Below, one piece after another: positions 9,222 through 17,599 of a stretch of 64,000 nt of DNA (its first letter is position 1; each line of letters starts with the position of its first letter). The stretch is from Massilia sp. METH4. GTDB taxonomy: Bacteria; Pseudomonadota; Gammaproteobacteria; Burkholderiales; Burkholderiaceae_D. Under the pieces are notes generated by a model. It searched no databases. It saw only the letters and a list, made by a program, of their open reading frames with translations, and was not told the DNA's origin. Made by a program: the position numbers and the translations under genes. The stretch covers positions 2,046,001 through 2,110,000 of the forward strand of contig NZ_CP146614.1 of NCBI RefSeq assembly GCF_037094685.1. Reading direction: 5' to 3'.

Positions 9222-10151
9222 CTACGCCAGCAGCGTGGCGCCGGGCCAGGCGCCGCTTGCACACAGTTGGCGCACCACGTCGACGGCCAGCTCGCTGATC
9301 GCCCTTGCGGCGGTCGTGGGGGGCAAGTTGCGCGAAGCGCACAGCACCACGGTACGGGAAATGGCCGGGTCGCGGATGTCCAGCCAGCGCATCTGACCGC
9401 GCTCGATTTCCGGCAGCACGGGTGCCACCGGCAGGATCGTGGCGCCCATGTCCGCCATCAGGGCTGATTTCAGGATGGCGATGGAATTGATCTCGATGAC
9501 GCCCGCGGTCGCCAGCCCGGCGGCGTGCGCCACCGCCTCGATGCGCGGCCGCACGCCATGCTGGAGGCCGGGCAGGATCAGCGTGGCTTGCAGCGCCTCG
9601 GCCAGGGTCACCGAGGCGCGCTTCGGAAACCATGGAGCGTCGGCACGGCAGATGAAGCGCAATGCTTCCTCGGCCAAGGGCATGGTCGCGAACGGCGTCA
9701 GTTGGCCGTCGTCGAACAGCACCGCGAGGTTGACCCGGCCCGACTTGAGCTGCTCGGCCAGGTGGCCGGTCAATTCTTCCGTCAACTGCAGCGTGATGTC
9801 GGGGTACCGGTTGCGTGCCGCCGCCAGCAGCGGCAGCGCCAGCGCGGCGGAGATGCTGTGCGGCAGTCCCAGCGTCACGGTGCCGGAAGGCCGGGCCGAC
9901 TGCGTGACGGCGGAACGGGCGTCCGCGACCTGCTTCAGGATCGCCTGGGCGTGCTCGTAGAACACCTTGCCCGCATCGGTACTATGGACCCCTTGAGCAC
10001 TGCGATGCAGCAGCTGGGCCCCCAATTCCTGTTCGAGCTGGCGCAGCTGCTGGGTCAATGCCGGCTGCGCGACGTGCAGCACCCCCGCCGCGCGCGACAG
10101 CGAACCGTGTTCCACTATCGCAACAAAATATCGCAGCTGCCGCAGTTCCAT
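9222..10151 (-). CDS. LysR-family transcriptional regulator
   Basis: This 309-residue protein has an N-terminal winged helix-turn-helix with the classical LysR pattern. 'MELRQLRYFVAIVEHGSLSRAAGVLHVAQPALTQQLRQLEQELGAQLLHRS' covers roughly residues 1-51. A substrate-binding domain follows ('GTVTLGLPHSISAALALPLL' onward). The N-terminus resembles NAC/CynR-type LysR members. It is divergent from the HD-GYP gene, with only 78 bp between the starts, and lies upstream of the oxidoreductase gene on the same strand with a 229 bp gap. Either neighbour could be its target; the effector is unknown. Confidence 0.9.
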   Translation of the reverse strand: MELRQLRYFVAIVEHGSLSRAAGVLHVAQPALTQQLRQLEQELGAQLLHRSAQGVHSTDAGKVFYEHAQAILKQVADARSAVTQSARPSGTVTLGLPHSISAALALPLLAAARNRYPDITLQLTEELTGHLAEQLKSGRVNLAVLFDDGQLTPFATMPLAEEALRFICRADAPWFPKRASVTLAEALQATLILPGLQHGVRPRIEAVAHAAGLATAGVIEINSIAILKSALMADMGATILPVAPVLPEIERGQMRWLDIRDPAISRTVVLCASRNLPPTTAARAISELAVDVVRQLCASGAWPGATLLA

Positions 10152-10229
10152 GTTTTCCTTGTGGATTTAAATAATACTTATGAGAAACTTGTTGATATAC
10201 TGGAGGAGTAACCAACCGTCTATCGTTCC

Positions 10230-11447
10230 ATGCTGAAGAAAGTTGAATCATCGCAGCTAAAGCCGGGCATGTACATCCATGAGCTGTCGTGCGACTGGAT
10301 GAGTCACCCGTTCATGCGCAACCGCTTCCTGCTGTCCACCGAGGCTGAAGTGCGCAGGGTGCACGACGCGGGCATCCGGATCGTTGTCATCGATACCGAG
10401 CGGGGCATCGATGTGGAGGCGCCCACGGTGCAGCAGGCTGCCGCGGCGACTGAAGCCGAGGTGCAGCAGATCGCCGCGCACGCGGTGCGTCCCGCCCGGG
10501 TCGCGATCGGCGAGGAGCTCGAGCGGGCCGCGCGGGTGCGGCGGCAGGCCGCTGACCTCGTGAAGAACGTGATGGCGGATGCGCGCCTGGGCAAGGCGAT
10601 CGAGATCGGGCCGGTGCAGCCTGTCGTGCAGAACGTCACCGAATCGATCCTGCGCAACCCGGGCGCCTTGATGGGGCTCCTGCGCATCAAGAGCAAGGAC
10701 GACTACACCTTCCTGCATTCGGTCAGCGTGTGCACGCTGCTGGTGGCGTTCTGCCACTCGCGCGGCATGGACGATGCGATCGTGCGGGAAGCGGGCATGG
10801 GCGCGCTGCTGCATGACACGGGCAAGGCCCTGGTGCCGGATGCCATCCTGAACAAGCCGGGCCCGCTGACCGAAGCGGAGTTCGCGATCATCCGGCGCCA
10901 CCCCGAGGATGGCTGGCGCATCCTGCAGCAGGCGCCCGGGATCAGCCAGGTCGCGCTCGACATCACCCGTCATCACCACGAGCGGATCGATGGCAGCGGT
11001 TATCCGGATAAGCTGGCGGGCGACGATATCAGCGAGCTGGCGAAGATGGCGGCCATCGTCGACGTGTATGACGCGATCACCGCCGATCGCTGCTACCACA
11101 AGGGCATGCCGGCGGCGAGCGCGCTGCGCAAGCTGCACGAATGGAGCAAATTCCACTTCGATCCCCTGCTGGTGCAGGCATTCATGCGCTGCGTGGGGAT
11201 CTATCCGGTCGGCACGCTGGTGCTGCTGGAGTCAGGCCGGCTGGGCGTCGTCGTCGAGCCCCATGAGAGCAACCTGCTGGCGCCGAAGGTGAACACGTTC
11301 TTCCATACGAAGCGCAATGTGTACATCCGCCCCGAACTGGTCGACCTGTCGCGCAATCTCGGCGCGGGCGGTGCGGACAGGATCGTCAGCCACGAAAATC
11401 CCGCGCGCTGGAACGTCGACCCGGACCGGTTCATGGTCCCCGCCTGA
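10230..11447 (+). CDS. HD-GYP domain c-di-GMP phosphodiesterase with N-terminal DUF3391
   Basis: This 405-residue protein begins with a DUF3391 segment ('KPGMYIHELSCDWMSHPF'), common in front of HD-GYP domains. The catalytic domain shows H163, the H195-D196 pair in 'LLHDTGKA', H224, the H248-H250 run and the G257-Y258-P259 motif in 'RIDGSGYPDKLAGDDI'. All of these belong to active HD-GYP enzymes, which hydrolyse c-di-GMP to pGpG or GMP. There is no receiver domain, so the input is unclear. It ends 5 bp from the end of a convergent diguanylate cyclase gene, giving a synthesis/breakdown pair. A strong GGAGGAG lies at 10202-10208, 21 nt from this ATG. The frame has a stop at 10209-10211 and no other start between, so the start is fixed but the spacing is odd. 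Confidence 0.93.
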   Translation: MLKKVESSQLKPGMYIHELSCDWMSHPFMRNRFLLSTEAEVRRVHDAGIRIVVIDTERGIDVEAPTVQQAAAATEAEVQQIAAHAVRPARVAIGEELERAARVRRQAADLVKNVMADARLGKAIEIGPVQPVVQNVTESILRNPGALMGLLRIKSKDDYTFLHSVSVCTLLVAFCHSRGMDDAIVREAGMGALLHDTGKALVPDAILNKPGPLTEAEFAIIRRHPEDGWRILQQAPGISQVALDITRHHHERIDGSGYPDKLAGDDISELAKMAAIVDVYDAITADRCYHKGMPAASALRKLHEWSKFHFDPLLVQAFMRCVGIYPVGTLVLLESGRLGVVVEPHESNLLAPKVNTFFHTKRNVYIRPELVDLSRNLGAGGADRIVSHENPARWNVDPDRFMVPA

Positions 11448-11452
11448 GCCGT

Positions 11453-12502
11453 TCAGAAGAATTCCGCTTCGTCGTTCGATTCGACGGCGTGCAGCAGGCC
11501 GCCGCTCACCAGTTCGTCGTAATGACATGCCATGTTGCGGCCATGGCTCTTGGCGAAATACAGCGCCTGGTCGGCGCGGCCCAGCACCACCACGGAGGGC
11601 TCGTAGGCGCTGATCGCCACGAAGCCGATGCTGACGGTTACCTTGCCCACCTGGGGAAAATCGTGCTGCTCGACGTTCATGCGGAAGCGGTCGATGATCA
11701 TCTTCGCGTTCTCCAGCGTGGTCGAGCGCAGCAGCACCACGAATTCCTCGCCGCCGAAACGGAACACCCGGTCCTGCGCCCGGAATGACGATGTGAGGAG
11801 GTTGGCGATCAGGATCAGCACCTCGTCGCCGTACAGGTGGCCGAAGCGGTCGTTGACGTGCTTGAAGTGGTCGACGTCCACCACGGCCAGCCATTGCTGT
11901 TCCTGGTCCGTGTGCTGGCGGCGTTCCGGCTCGCCCGGCGGCAGGGTCAGACTATCCTGTTCCGCGCTCGAGGTCTGCAGCATCTTGGCGAGCTGGTCGT
12001 CGAACGTCTTGCGGTTCAGGAGGCCGGTCAGCGAATCGCGTTCGCTGTAGTCGAGCAGGTTCTGGAAGTTCTTGTAGACGCTGACGATGCCGCGGATCAC
12101 ATGCACCGTGTCCGGCGTGTATGGGGTAGGGTCGATGATTTCCAGGCAGGTGTCGGCCTTGTCGCCCAGCCAGATCGGCAGCCACAGGGTGCGCTTGCCC
12201 TCCGCATCCAGGTGCTCGGCGGATGCCTCATGGCGCGCGATGCAGCCAGCCAGCACGGGGAACTTTTCGATCGGCTCGCCCGGGCTGGCCGGGTCCGGCC
12301 CTTCTTCCATGCGTGCCGGCTGGCCTGCCACCACGACCGCGCGCGAGCGCACGTACGTGTGACCACGCACGCTGGCGAGCGTCAGCACGCGCGCGCAGCC
12401 GGCGTTGGCCAGCTCCTGCACTGCCGAGATCACCGAGATGTCCAGCATCGTATGGTCGCGGTGGCCGGTCATGTCCACCATGTGTTTCAGTAGGGAATCC
12501 AT
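11453..12502 (-). CDS. GGDEF diguanylate cyclase with product-inhibition site
   Basis: This 349-residue soluble protein has an N-terminal sensory region of about 140 residues that looks GAF-like but is not recognised with certainty. The C-terminal GGDEF domain follows. The active-site motif is G250-G-E-E-F254, with the metal-binding 'DVDHFKHVND' at 209-218. An R241-x-x-D244 pair sits five residues before the motif, which is the c-di-GMP inhibitory I-site. It should make c-di-GMP from two GTP and be feedback-inhibited. It is convergent with the HD-GYP gene and lies just before the Tad pilus locus, so control of attachment is a plausible role. There is a roughly 20-residue insertion rich in Gln and Pro at about 180-200. 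Confidence 0.93.
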   Translation of the reverse strand: MDSLLKHMVDMTGHRDHTMLDISVISAVQELANAGCARVLTLASVRGHTYVRSRAVVVAGQPARMEEGPDPASPGEPIEKFPVLAGCIARHEASAEHLDAEGKRTLWLPIWLGDKADTCLEIIDPTPYTPDTVHVIRGIVSVYKNFQNLLDYSERDSLTGLLNRKTFDDQLAKMLQTSSAEQDSLTLPPGEPERRQHTDQEQQWLAVVDVDHFKHVNDRFGHLYGDEVLILIANLLTSSFRAQDRVFRFGGEEFVVLLRSTTLENAKMIIDRFRMNVEQHDFPQVGKVTVSIGFVAISAYEPSVVVLGRADQALYFAKSHGRNMACHYDELVSGGLLHAVESNDEAEFF

Positions 12503-12556
12503 GCTCGTTGTCTAGGGTTGCGGCACTGTTTCCGAAAGTAGGCACATCAAGCCTTT

Positions 12557-12659
12557 AGAGCGCCTAACAAAACCCCCATGGCTGCGTTGCAGCGTCTCGC
12601 CGTACAGGTGTACTGTCTTCGACGCCGCGCCTTGCCCTGCGGGTTTTGTTAGGCGCTCT
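12557..12659. repeat. Long nested inverted repeat upstream of the Tad locus
   Basis: The outer arms are a perfect 19 bp inverted repeat, 12557-12575 (AGAGCGCCTAACAAAACCC) and 12641-12659. The inside can fold further: GCGTC (12592-12596) pairs with GACGC (12621-12625), and GTACA (12602-12606) pairs with TGTAC (12609-12613). No coding frame of note lies inside, and there are no terminal direct repeats or transposase. This looks like a non-autonomous intergenic repeat of the REP/BIME kind or a large transcript-end hairpin after the upstream region. Confidence 0.75.
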
Positions 12660-13013
12660 TAGGCACACAGTGACGCGGAGCACCAGACCTTCCCAAGGGT
12701 AGTTGATCAGCATAAATCTTTTTTGCCAGCTGAGCAATTATCCAGGTCGAAATTCTTGAAAAACGCAACGATTCTACCCGGTGTGAGCTTGCGGGCGCAC
12801 ATCCCTGCACCGCGATGATGCTCAGCTATATCTGGAATGCAACAGCTTCGGTTGCGCGAATGCAGAACGACACAGAAGCAGAATAGTTCCAAGCGGGAAG
12901 TTTGTGCACTCTCAAAGTTTCCGCGAGGCACAAAAGTTACAGTAGCTTCAATGGCATGCTGTCTTCGATGCCAGAAAGATGCCCAACCACAAACAGTATC
13001 ACAGGAGGGAAAC
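12660..13013 (+). other. Leader region of flp; no gene seen
   Basis: This is about 350 bp of lower GC than its surroundings. An open frame runs into flp from 12837, but its upstream part has no Shine-Dalgarno sequence or pilin-like character. The flp start at 13014 with AGGAGGGAAAC in front is far better. Short inverted repeats such as GGCAT...ATGCC (about 12953-12972) are present. I could not assign a convincing promoter; the region most likely holds the flp promoter and a long 5' leader. Confidence 0.5.
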
Positions 13014-13205
13014 ATGAAATCGTTAATCGCAGCAGCGCGCGACTTCGCCCGGGATGAGGAAGGTGTCACCGCGATCGAGTATGGCCTGATCGCGGCTGTC
13101 ATCGCAGGTATCGTCATTGCCGCGTTCACCACCCTTGGCGGCCATTTGAGTACGGCGTTCACGAATATCGGCAACAAGATCAAGAACGCAGTGCCAGCGT
13201 CCTGA
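13014..13205 (+). CDS. flp: Flp/Fap-family type IVb pilin
   Basis: This 63-residue prepilin has a short leader and the type IVb processing site, G17 before V18, with E22-Y23 in 'GVTAIEYGLIAAVIAG'. The mature +5 Glu and the following Tyr are hallmarks of Flp pilins. The rest is one hydrophobic helix and a short polar tail. It is the structural subunit of the Tad pilus and would be cleaved by the prepilin peptidase encoded next. AGGAGG lies 6 nt before the ATG. A strong terminator follows directly, so flp is probably made in excess over the assembly genes. Confidence 0.95.
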   Translation: MKSLIAAARDFARDEEGVTAIEYGLIAAVIAGIVIAAFTTLGGHLSTAFTNIGNKIKNAVPAS

Positions 13206-13218
13206 TATCCAGGCGTAC

Positions 13219-13250
13219 GCCCGCCGGCATGCCGGCGGGCTTTTTCTTTT
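13219..13250 (+). terminator. Rho-independent terminator after flp
   Basis: GCCCGCCGGCATGCCGGCGGGC (in two halves, 13219-13240) is a perfect hairpin with an 11 bp self-complementary stem, followed by TTTTTCTTTT. Partial termination here would set a high pilin to assembly-protein ratio. Confidence 0.9.
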
Positions 13251-13269
13251 CCAGTGAAGGGATCAAACG

Positions 13270-13800
13270 ATGTCTCCCGCACTTGAAATGCTGCTGCTGT
13301 GGCTCGTGCTGCAGGCAGCGGTAACAGACATTGCGCTGCGGCGCATCCCCAACGTGCTGGTACTGTGCGGACTGCTGATCGCGATGGCGCTGCACCTCTA
13401 TATGGGAGCCCCGGGAGCGTGGCTCGACACGGGCCTGGCCGGCCTGGCCGCCGGATTCTTCCTGTTCTGGCCGCTTTATATGCTGGGTGGCATGGCTGCC
13501 GGCGATGTAAAGCTGATGGCCATGAGCGGGGTGTTCCTGGGACCGGAACTGGCCCTGCAGGTGGCACTGCTGACTTGCCTGATCGGCGGTGCCCTGGCAC
13601 TGCTGATGCTCCTACTGAACGGGCGCTGGCGCATCTTGTGGCGCAACCTGAATGTGATCCTGCGGCCCATGTACTGGCGGGCACTCGGGATACCGGTGCA
13701 TGCGGTGCCGTTGGCGCGCAGCGACAGCGCCGGCGGCATACCGTATGGCGTGGCGATTGCCCTGGGCACGCTGGCCGTGGTGGTAAATGCACACCGTTAA
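13270..13800 (+). CDS. cpaA: Prepilin peptidase of the Tad system (TadV/CpaA)
   Basis: This 176-residue membrane protein has about five hydrophobic segments. It carries the two catalytic aspartates of type IV prepilin peptidases: D20 in 'VTDIALRRIPN' and D79 in 'GGMAAGDVKLMAMSG', a variant of the usual GxGD. It lacks the N-terminal methylase domain and zinc cysteines of PilD, as expected for the short TadV/CpaA type. It should cleave the Flp prepilin and the TadE-like pseudopilins at the inner membrane. It is the first gene after the flp terminator. The C-terminal 'GIPYGVAIALGTL' also fits the family. Confidence 0.9.
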   Translation: MSPALEMLLLWLVLQAAVTDIALRRIPNVLVLCGLLIAMALHLYMGAPGAWLDTGLAGLAAGFFLFWPLYMLGGMAAGDVKLMAMSGVFLGPELALQVALLTCLIGGALALLMLLLNGRWRILWRNLNVILRPMYWRALGIPVHAVPLARSDSAGGIPYGVAIALGTLAVVVNAHR

Positions 13801-13876
13801 TCATTTGCCGCAAGTCAATATCCGTAAGGAAACGTCTCGCTAGAATCGATCTCCTCAACAGGGGAGAGCGAGCAAC

Positions 13877-15235
13877 ATGGAACTTCATTCCACAATGGCG
13901 CAAGGCGAGCGGGTCGAAGGCCAGCCGGTATTGCCGCCGCAGCCGAAAACAGTGCACGAAACAGGGCTCGAATTGTCGCTGCTCGTCGAGCTGGCAGCCA
14001 AGAACCTGTTCAGTGCGGGCAAGATCCACCTGCCGGTGCTGACGACGCGGCTGCGCATGTCGATCAACGTGCTGCGCGAAGTACTCGACTTCATGGTGTC
14101 CGAGCAATTGGCCGAGGTGGCCCGGCGGGGCGAAGCCGATATCGACGTGCAATACCAGCTCACCTCCGCCGGCCGCCAGCGCGCTGCGGCCTGGCTGGAC
14201 CGTTCCCCCTACATGGGCCCGGCGCCGGTTCCCCTGGAAACCTACCGTTCCATGGTCCAGCGTCAGTCGGTCACGTTGCCACCCCTGGCCGCCGAGGATA
14301 TAGCAGCCGAGTTCGCGAACGACTGCCTGCCCGCCAACGTGTGCGAACTGGCGGGTGCCGCGCTGCATGCGCATCGTACGCTGCTGCTGCACGGTCCCTC
14401 GGGCAGTGGCAAGACGACGCTGGCGCGGCGCCTCGGGCGGCTGCTGCAGGGCACGGTTGGTGTGCCGTACGCGGTCGCCGTGGGGCAGGAGATCGTGCAG
14501 GTCTTCGATGAAGCGATCCACCAGCCACCGATACCGCAGCAGCAGGCCCGCCCGATCGGCGAGCGGCGCAGCACCGATTCCCGGTGGGCCCTGTGCCGAC
14601 GCCCAGTGCTGAACGTGGGCGCCGAGTTGACGATGGAGATGCTGGACCTGCGCCACGACCGATTTTCCGGCTGCCACCATGCGCCGCCGCAGCTCAAGGC
14701 GGCCGGCGGCTTGCTGGTCGTCGATGACCTGGGCCGCCAGCGCGCGCCGGCGGCCGAGTTGCTGCACCGCCTCCTCCGCCCGCTCGATACCGGCGCAGAA
14801 CACCTGACCTTGCAGGGCGGTCACAAGTTCGCCGTGCCCTTCGATGCGTCGATGATTTTCGTGACCAACCTGGAACCACTGGCGATGCTCGACCTCTCGT
14901 CGTTGCGGCGGCTCGGCTACAAGGTCTACGTCGGGCCGATCGGCGAGGCGGCCTATCGCGCGCTGTTCCGCGAGCAGTGCCGCGCTTTCGGCATGGAGCC
15001 GGACGAGGCCGCGCTGGCCTACCTGGTCAATGAATTGCACAGGGAGAGCGGCCAGCCTTTGCTCGCCAGCTTCCCACGCGACCTCCTGTCGCGCATCGGC
15101 GATTTCGCGGCATTCACCGGCCAGCCGGCGCGCGTCTCCGTGGCCGCGCTGGACCAGGCGTGGTCCAGCATGTTCGCTACCGCGTCCCCGCATTCGAACA
15201 CCGCGGACACTGATCTGTACGCGAGGATAGTATGA
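13877..15235 (+). CDS. Tad-locus AAA+ ATPase with N-terminal winged-helix-like domain, function unknown
   Basis: This 452-residue protein has no predicted signal or membrane segment. Residues about 38-100 look like a winged helix ('TTRLRMSINVLREVLDFMV', ending in 'YQLTSAGR'). An AAA+ module follows, with Walker A GPSGSGKT (173-180), Walker B LLVVDD (279-284) and a sensor-1-like N331 in 'IFVTN'. It is not the secretion ATPase CpaF or the ParA-like CpaE, both of which are encoded further on. Its stop codon overlaps the cpaB start (ATGA), so it is translationally coupled to the pilus operon. Possible roles are transcriptional control of the locus, or remodelling of assembly factors. It is not part of the minimal, well-studied Tad machinery. 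Confidence 0.7.
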   Translation: MELHSTMAQGERVEGQPVLPPQPKTVHETGLELSLLVELAAKNLFSAGKIHLPVLTTRLRMSINVLREVLDFMVSEQLAEVARRGEADIDVQYQLTSAGRQRAAAWLDRSPYMGPAPVPLETYRSMVQRQSVTLPPLAAEDIAAEFANDCLPANVCELAGAALHAHRTLLLHGPSGSGKTTLARRLGRLLQGTVGVPYAVAVGQEIVQVFDEAIHQPPIPQQQARPIGERRSTDSRWALCRRPVLNVGAELTMEMLDLRHDRFSGCHHAPPQLKAAGGLLVVDDLGRQRAPAAELLHRLLRPLDTGAEHLTLQGGHKFAVPFDASMIFVTNLEPLAMLDLSSLRRLGYKVYVGPIGEAAYRALFREQCRAFGMEPDEAALAYLVNELHRESGQPLLASFPRDLLSRIGDFAAFTGQPARVSVAALDQAWSSMFATASPHSNTADTDLYARIV

Positions 15236-16071
15236 AAAACAGGCGCGCTTACACGATGATGGCATTGGCCATCGTACTCGGCCTGGCGGCAGTTGCCCTG
15301 GCATCCCGCTGGCTGCTGGGCCAGGCCCCGAACCAATCCAGCCGCATCGTCGTGGCCACGGCCGACATCAACCTGGGGCAACGCCTTTCACCCGACATGC
15401 TGAAGCTGTGGGATTGGCCGGCCGACAGTCTCCCGGTGGGTGCCGTGAGCGACCCGATGAAACTCGTCGGCCGTGTGCTGAAGGTCAGCGTACTGCAGGG
15501 CGAACCGCTGGCCGAAGCCAAGCTGGCACCCAGCGGCACCCTGGGCGGCCTGTCGGCCCTGATCAGCGAAGGCAAGCGGGCCATCACGGTACGCGTCAAC
15601 GACGTCGTTGGCGTGGCGGGTTTCGCGCTGCCCGGCAATTTCGTCGACATCCTCGTCAGCACCGAAGCCGAAGGGGAGACAGCCGCGGGAAGGCAACGCG
15701 CGATCTCGAAGATCGTGCTCGAACGCATTCTTGTGCTGGCCGTGGCGCAGGAAGTCGGGCGCGACGATACCAAGCCGCGTGTCGTCAACGCCGTCACCCT
15801 CGAGGTGGCGCCGGACCAGGCCGAAAAACTGGACCTGGCGCGCAGCGTGGGCAATCTCTCGCTGGTACTGCGCAACCAGATCGATCCGCTCCCCGCCACG
15901 ACGGCGGGGGCCACGAAGAGCAGCCTGCTCGGCATTGCCGAACCCGTCCCATCCCAGCCGGCCGCCCCGGTGCCCCGTCAGGCAGCACGGAAGGCGCGCG
16001 TCGCAGCCGGTCCGGCCCGTCACTGCATCGGCGCCATCGACGGCCTGAAGAGCCACAAGGAATGCCTGTGA
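15232..16071 (+). CDS. cpaB: Flp pilus assembly protein CpaB/RcpC
   Basis: This 279-residue protein has an N-terminal membrane anchor (about residues 9-30). A SAF-like domain follows ('RIVVATADINLGQRLSPDMLKLWDWPADSLPVGAV'), then the RcpC/CpaB domain ('ITVRVNDVVGVAGFALPGNFVDILVS'). Members sit in the periplasm next to the secretin and help assemble the pilus channel. The start overlaps the ATPase stop by 4 nt. The last 60 residues are Pro/Ala/Arg-rich and hold a Cys (in 'RHCIGAIDG'), which is less conserved. Confidence 0.92.
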   Translation: MKNRRAYTMMALAIVLGLAAVALASRWLLGQAPNQSSRIVVATADINLGQRLSPDMLKLWDWPADSLPVGAVSDPMKLVGRVLKVSVLQGEPLAEAKLAPSGTLGGLSALISEGKRAITVRVNDVVGVAGFALPGNFVDILVSTEAEGETAAGRQRAISKIVLERILVLAVAQEVGRDDTKPRVVNAVTLEVAPDQAEKLDLARSVGNLSLVLRNQIDPLPATTAGATKSSLLGIAEPVPSQPAAPVPRQAARKARVAAGPARHCIGAIDGLKSHKECL

Positions 16072-16081
16072 GGGAACCAAG

Positions 16082-17590
16082 ATGAAGCAATGTCCAGCAA
16101 TCATTCTCGCCATGTCACTGGCAGCCCGTGCCGCCGTTGCCGCCGAGCCGGCGGCCGCGCCCGCACCAGCCGCCGCCGCGCCCGCACCGGCGGCGGAAGC
16201 CGGCGCGCAAAAGCGTGCACCGGCCGGCCGGGCCGAAGGGCCCCGTTGCCGCGGCACGGCTGCAGCGCCCGGCCATATCGACCTGCAGCTCGGTAAATCG
16301 ACCCTGATGCGGCTGCCTGAAACCGTCGTGCACCGCAGCGTGGGGAACCCGGCCGTGCTGCAGGCAATGCTGGTGGCGCCGGAAACGCTGTATCTCGTCG
16401 GGGTCGATATCGGCAGTACCAATATGCTCGTGCAGGGCAAGAGCGGCGCGTGCAGCGTGATCGAAGTATCGGTGGCAATGGATACCGCGGGCCTGCAGGC
16501 CACGCTGGCAGCCGTGCTGCCGGACGAGAAGGAGATCCGTGTCAAGGCGGCCGCCGATACACTGGTATTGAGCGGCACGGTTGCGGATGGCGCAACGCTG
16601 GCCCGTGTGCTGGAGCTGGCACAGGCGTATGTGCGCCGTCCCGCGAAGGCGATGGGCGACAAGGGCACCGAAGGCGGTCAGCCCGGCGGCGGCGTGCGCA
16701 TCGTGAACCTGATGAGCGTGAGCGCTCCGCAGCAGGTCATGCTCGAGGTAAAGGTTGCCGAGGTATCGAAAACGCTGCTCGACAAGCTCGAAGCCGGCAC
16801 TGCCGTACGGATACGCAGCAGTGAATGGGCAGCGGCGCTGCTGTCGAACTTCCTCACCAACACGCTGAAAGGTGGTGTCGCGGTGGGCAAATCGCCGCAA
16901 AACCAGCTGCGGCTCGATGCCGAGCGCAACGACAATCTCGTGCGGGTCCTGGCCGAGCCCACGGTGATGGCCATCAGCGGTCAGGAGGGGAGCTTCCTCG
17001 CCGGCGGCAAGATCTTCATTCCGGTGGCGCAGGAGAACAACCGCATCACGCTCGAAGAGAAGGAATTCGGCGTCGGACTGCGCTTCACGCCTACCGTGCT
17101 GGCGGGGGGGCGCATCAACCTCCACGTGGCGCCGGAAGTGTCGGAATTGTCGCGCGACGGCATCGGCCTGACCGCCAACGGCATCACGGGCGGCGCCATC
17201 ATGCCCGTCATCACGACCCGCCGTGCCACCACGACCGTGCAGCTGTTCGACGGCCAAAGCTTTGCCATCGGCGGCCTGATCCGCAATACGCAAGTCAGCA
17301 ACATCAAGGCCCTGCCCGCACTGGGCCAGGTGCCAGTGCTGGGCTCGCTGTTCCGCAGCACGGATTTCCAGCAAGACCGAACCGAACTGCTGTTCGTCGT
17401 CACCGCGCACCTGGTCAAGCCGCTGCCGGCGGGCTACACGCTGCCGACCGATGCGATCGAACCGGCCAGCGATGGCCGCCTGTTCCTCAACGGGAAGATG
17501 GAGGCGGCACCGGCCGCCGCGCCGGCGCCCGCAAGGGAGCAAACTCCCGCGCCGGGTTCAACGTCTGTTTCCGGCTTCCAGCTCAAGTAA
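16082..17590 (+). CDS. cpaC: Tad secretin CpaC/RcpA
   Basis: This 502-residue outer-membrane secretin has a signal peptide ('AIILAMSLAARAAVA'). An Ala/Pro-rich linker of about 40 residues follows, then the pilus-specific N-terminal domain ('IDLQLGKSTLMRLPETVVHRSVGNPAV') and a BON-like segment. The C-terminal secretin domain holds 'VGLRFTPTVLAGGRINLHVAPEVSEL' and the conserved 'VPVLGSLFRS'. It forms the ring through which the Flp pilus passes. GAGGGAACCAAG precedes the ATG. The Ala/Pro-rich stretch near residues 22-50 is longer than in many homologues and its Cys at about 56 is unusual. Confidence 0.93.
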   Translation: MKQCPAIILAMSLAARAAVAAEPAAAPAPAAAAPAPAAEAGAQKRAPAGRAEGPRCRGTAAAPGHIDLQLGKSTLMRLPETVVHRSVGNPAVLQAMLVAPETLYLVGVDIGSTNMLVQGKSGACSVIEVSVAMDTAGLQATLAAVLPDEKEIRVKAAADTLVLSGTVADGATLARVLELAQAYVRRPAKAMGDKGTEGGQPGGGVRIVNLMSVSAPQQVMLEVKVAEVSKTLLDKLEAGTAVRIRSSEWAAALLSNFLTNTLKGGVAVGKSPQNQLRLDAERNDNLVRVLAEPTVMAISGQEGSFLAGGKIFIPVAQENNRITLEEKEFGVGLRFTPTVLAGGRINLHVAPEVSELSRDGIGLTANGITGGAIMPVITTRRATTTVQLFDGQSFAIGGLIRNTQVSNIKALPALGQVPVLGSLFRSTDFQQDRTELLFVVTAHLVKPLPAGYTLPTDAIEPASDGRLFLNGKMEAAPAAAPAPAREQTPAPGSTSVSGFQLK

Positions 17591-17599
17591 GGAGCGCAC

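Noticed and set aside
12707..15304. Long minus-strand open frame over flp and the AAA+ gene
   Set aside because: Antisense shadow crossing several well-supported genes.
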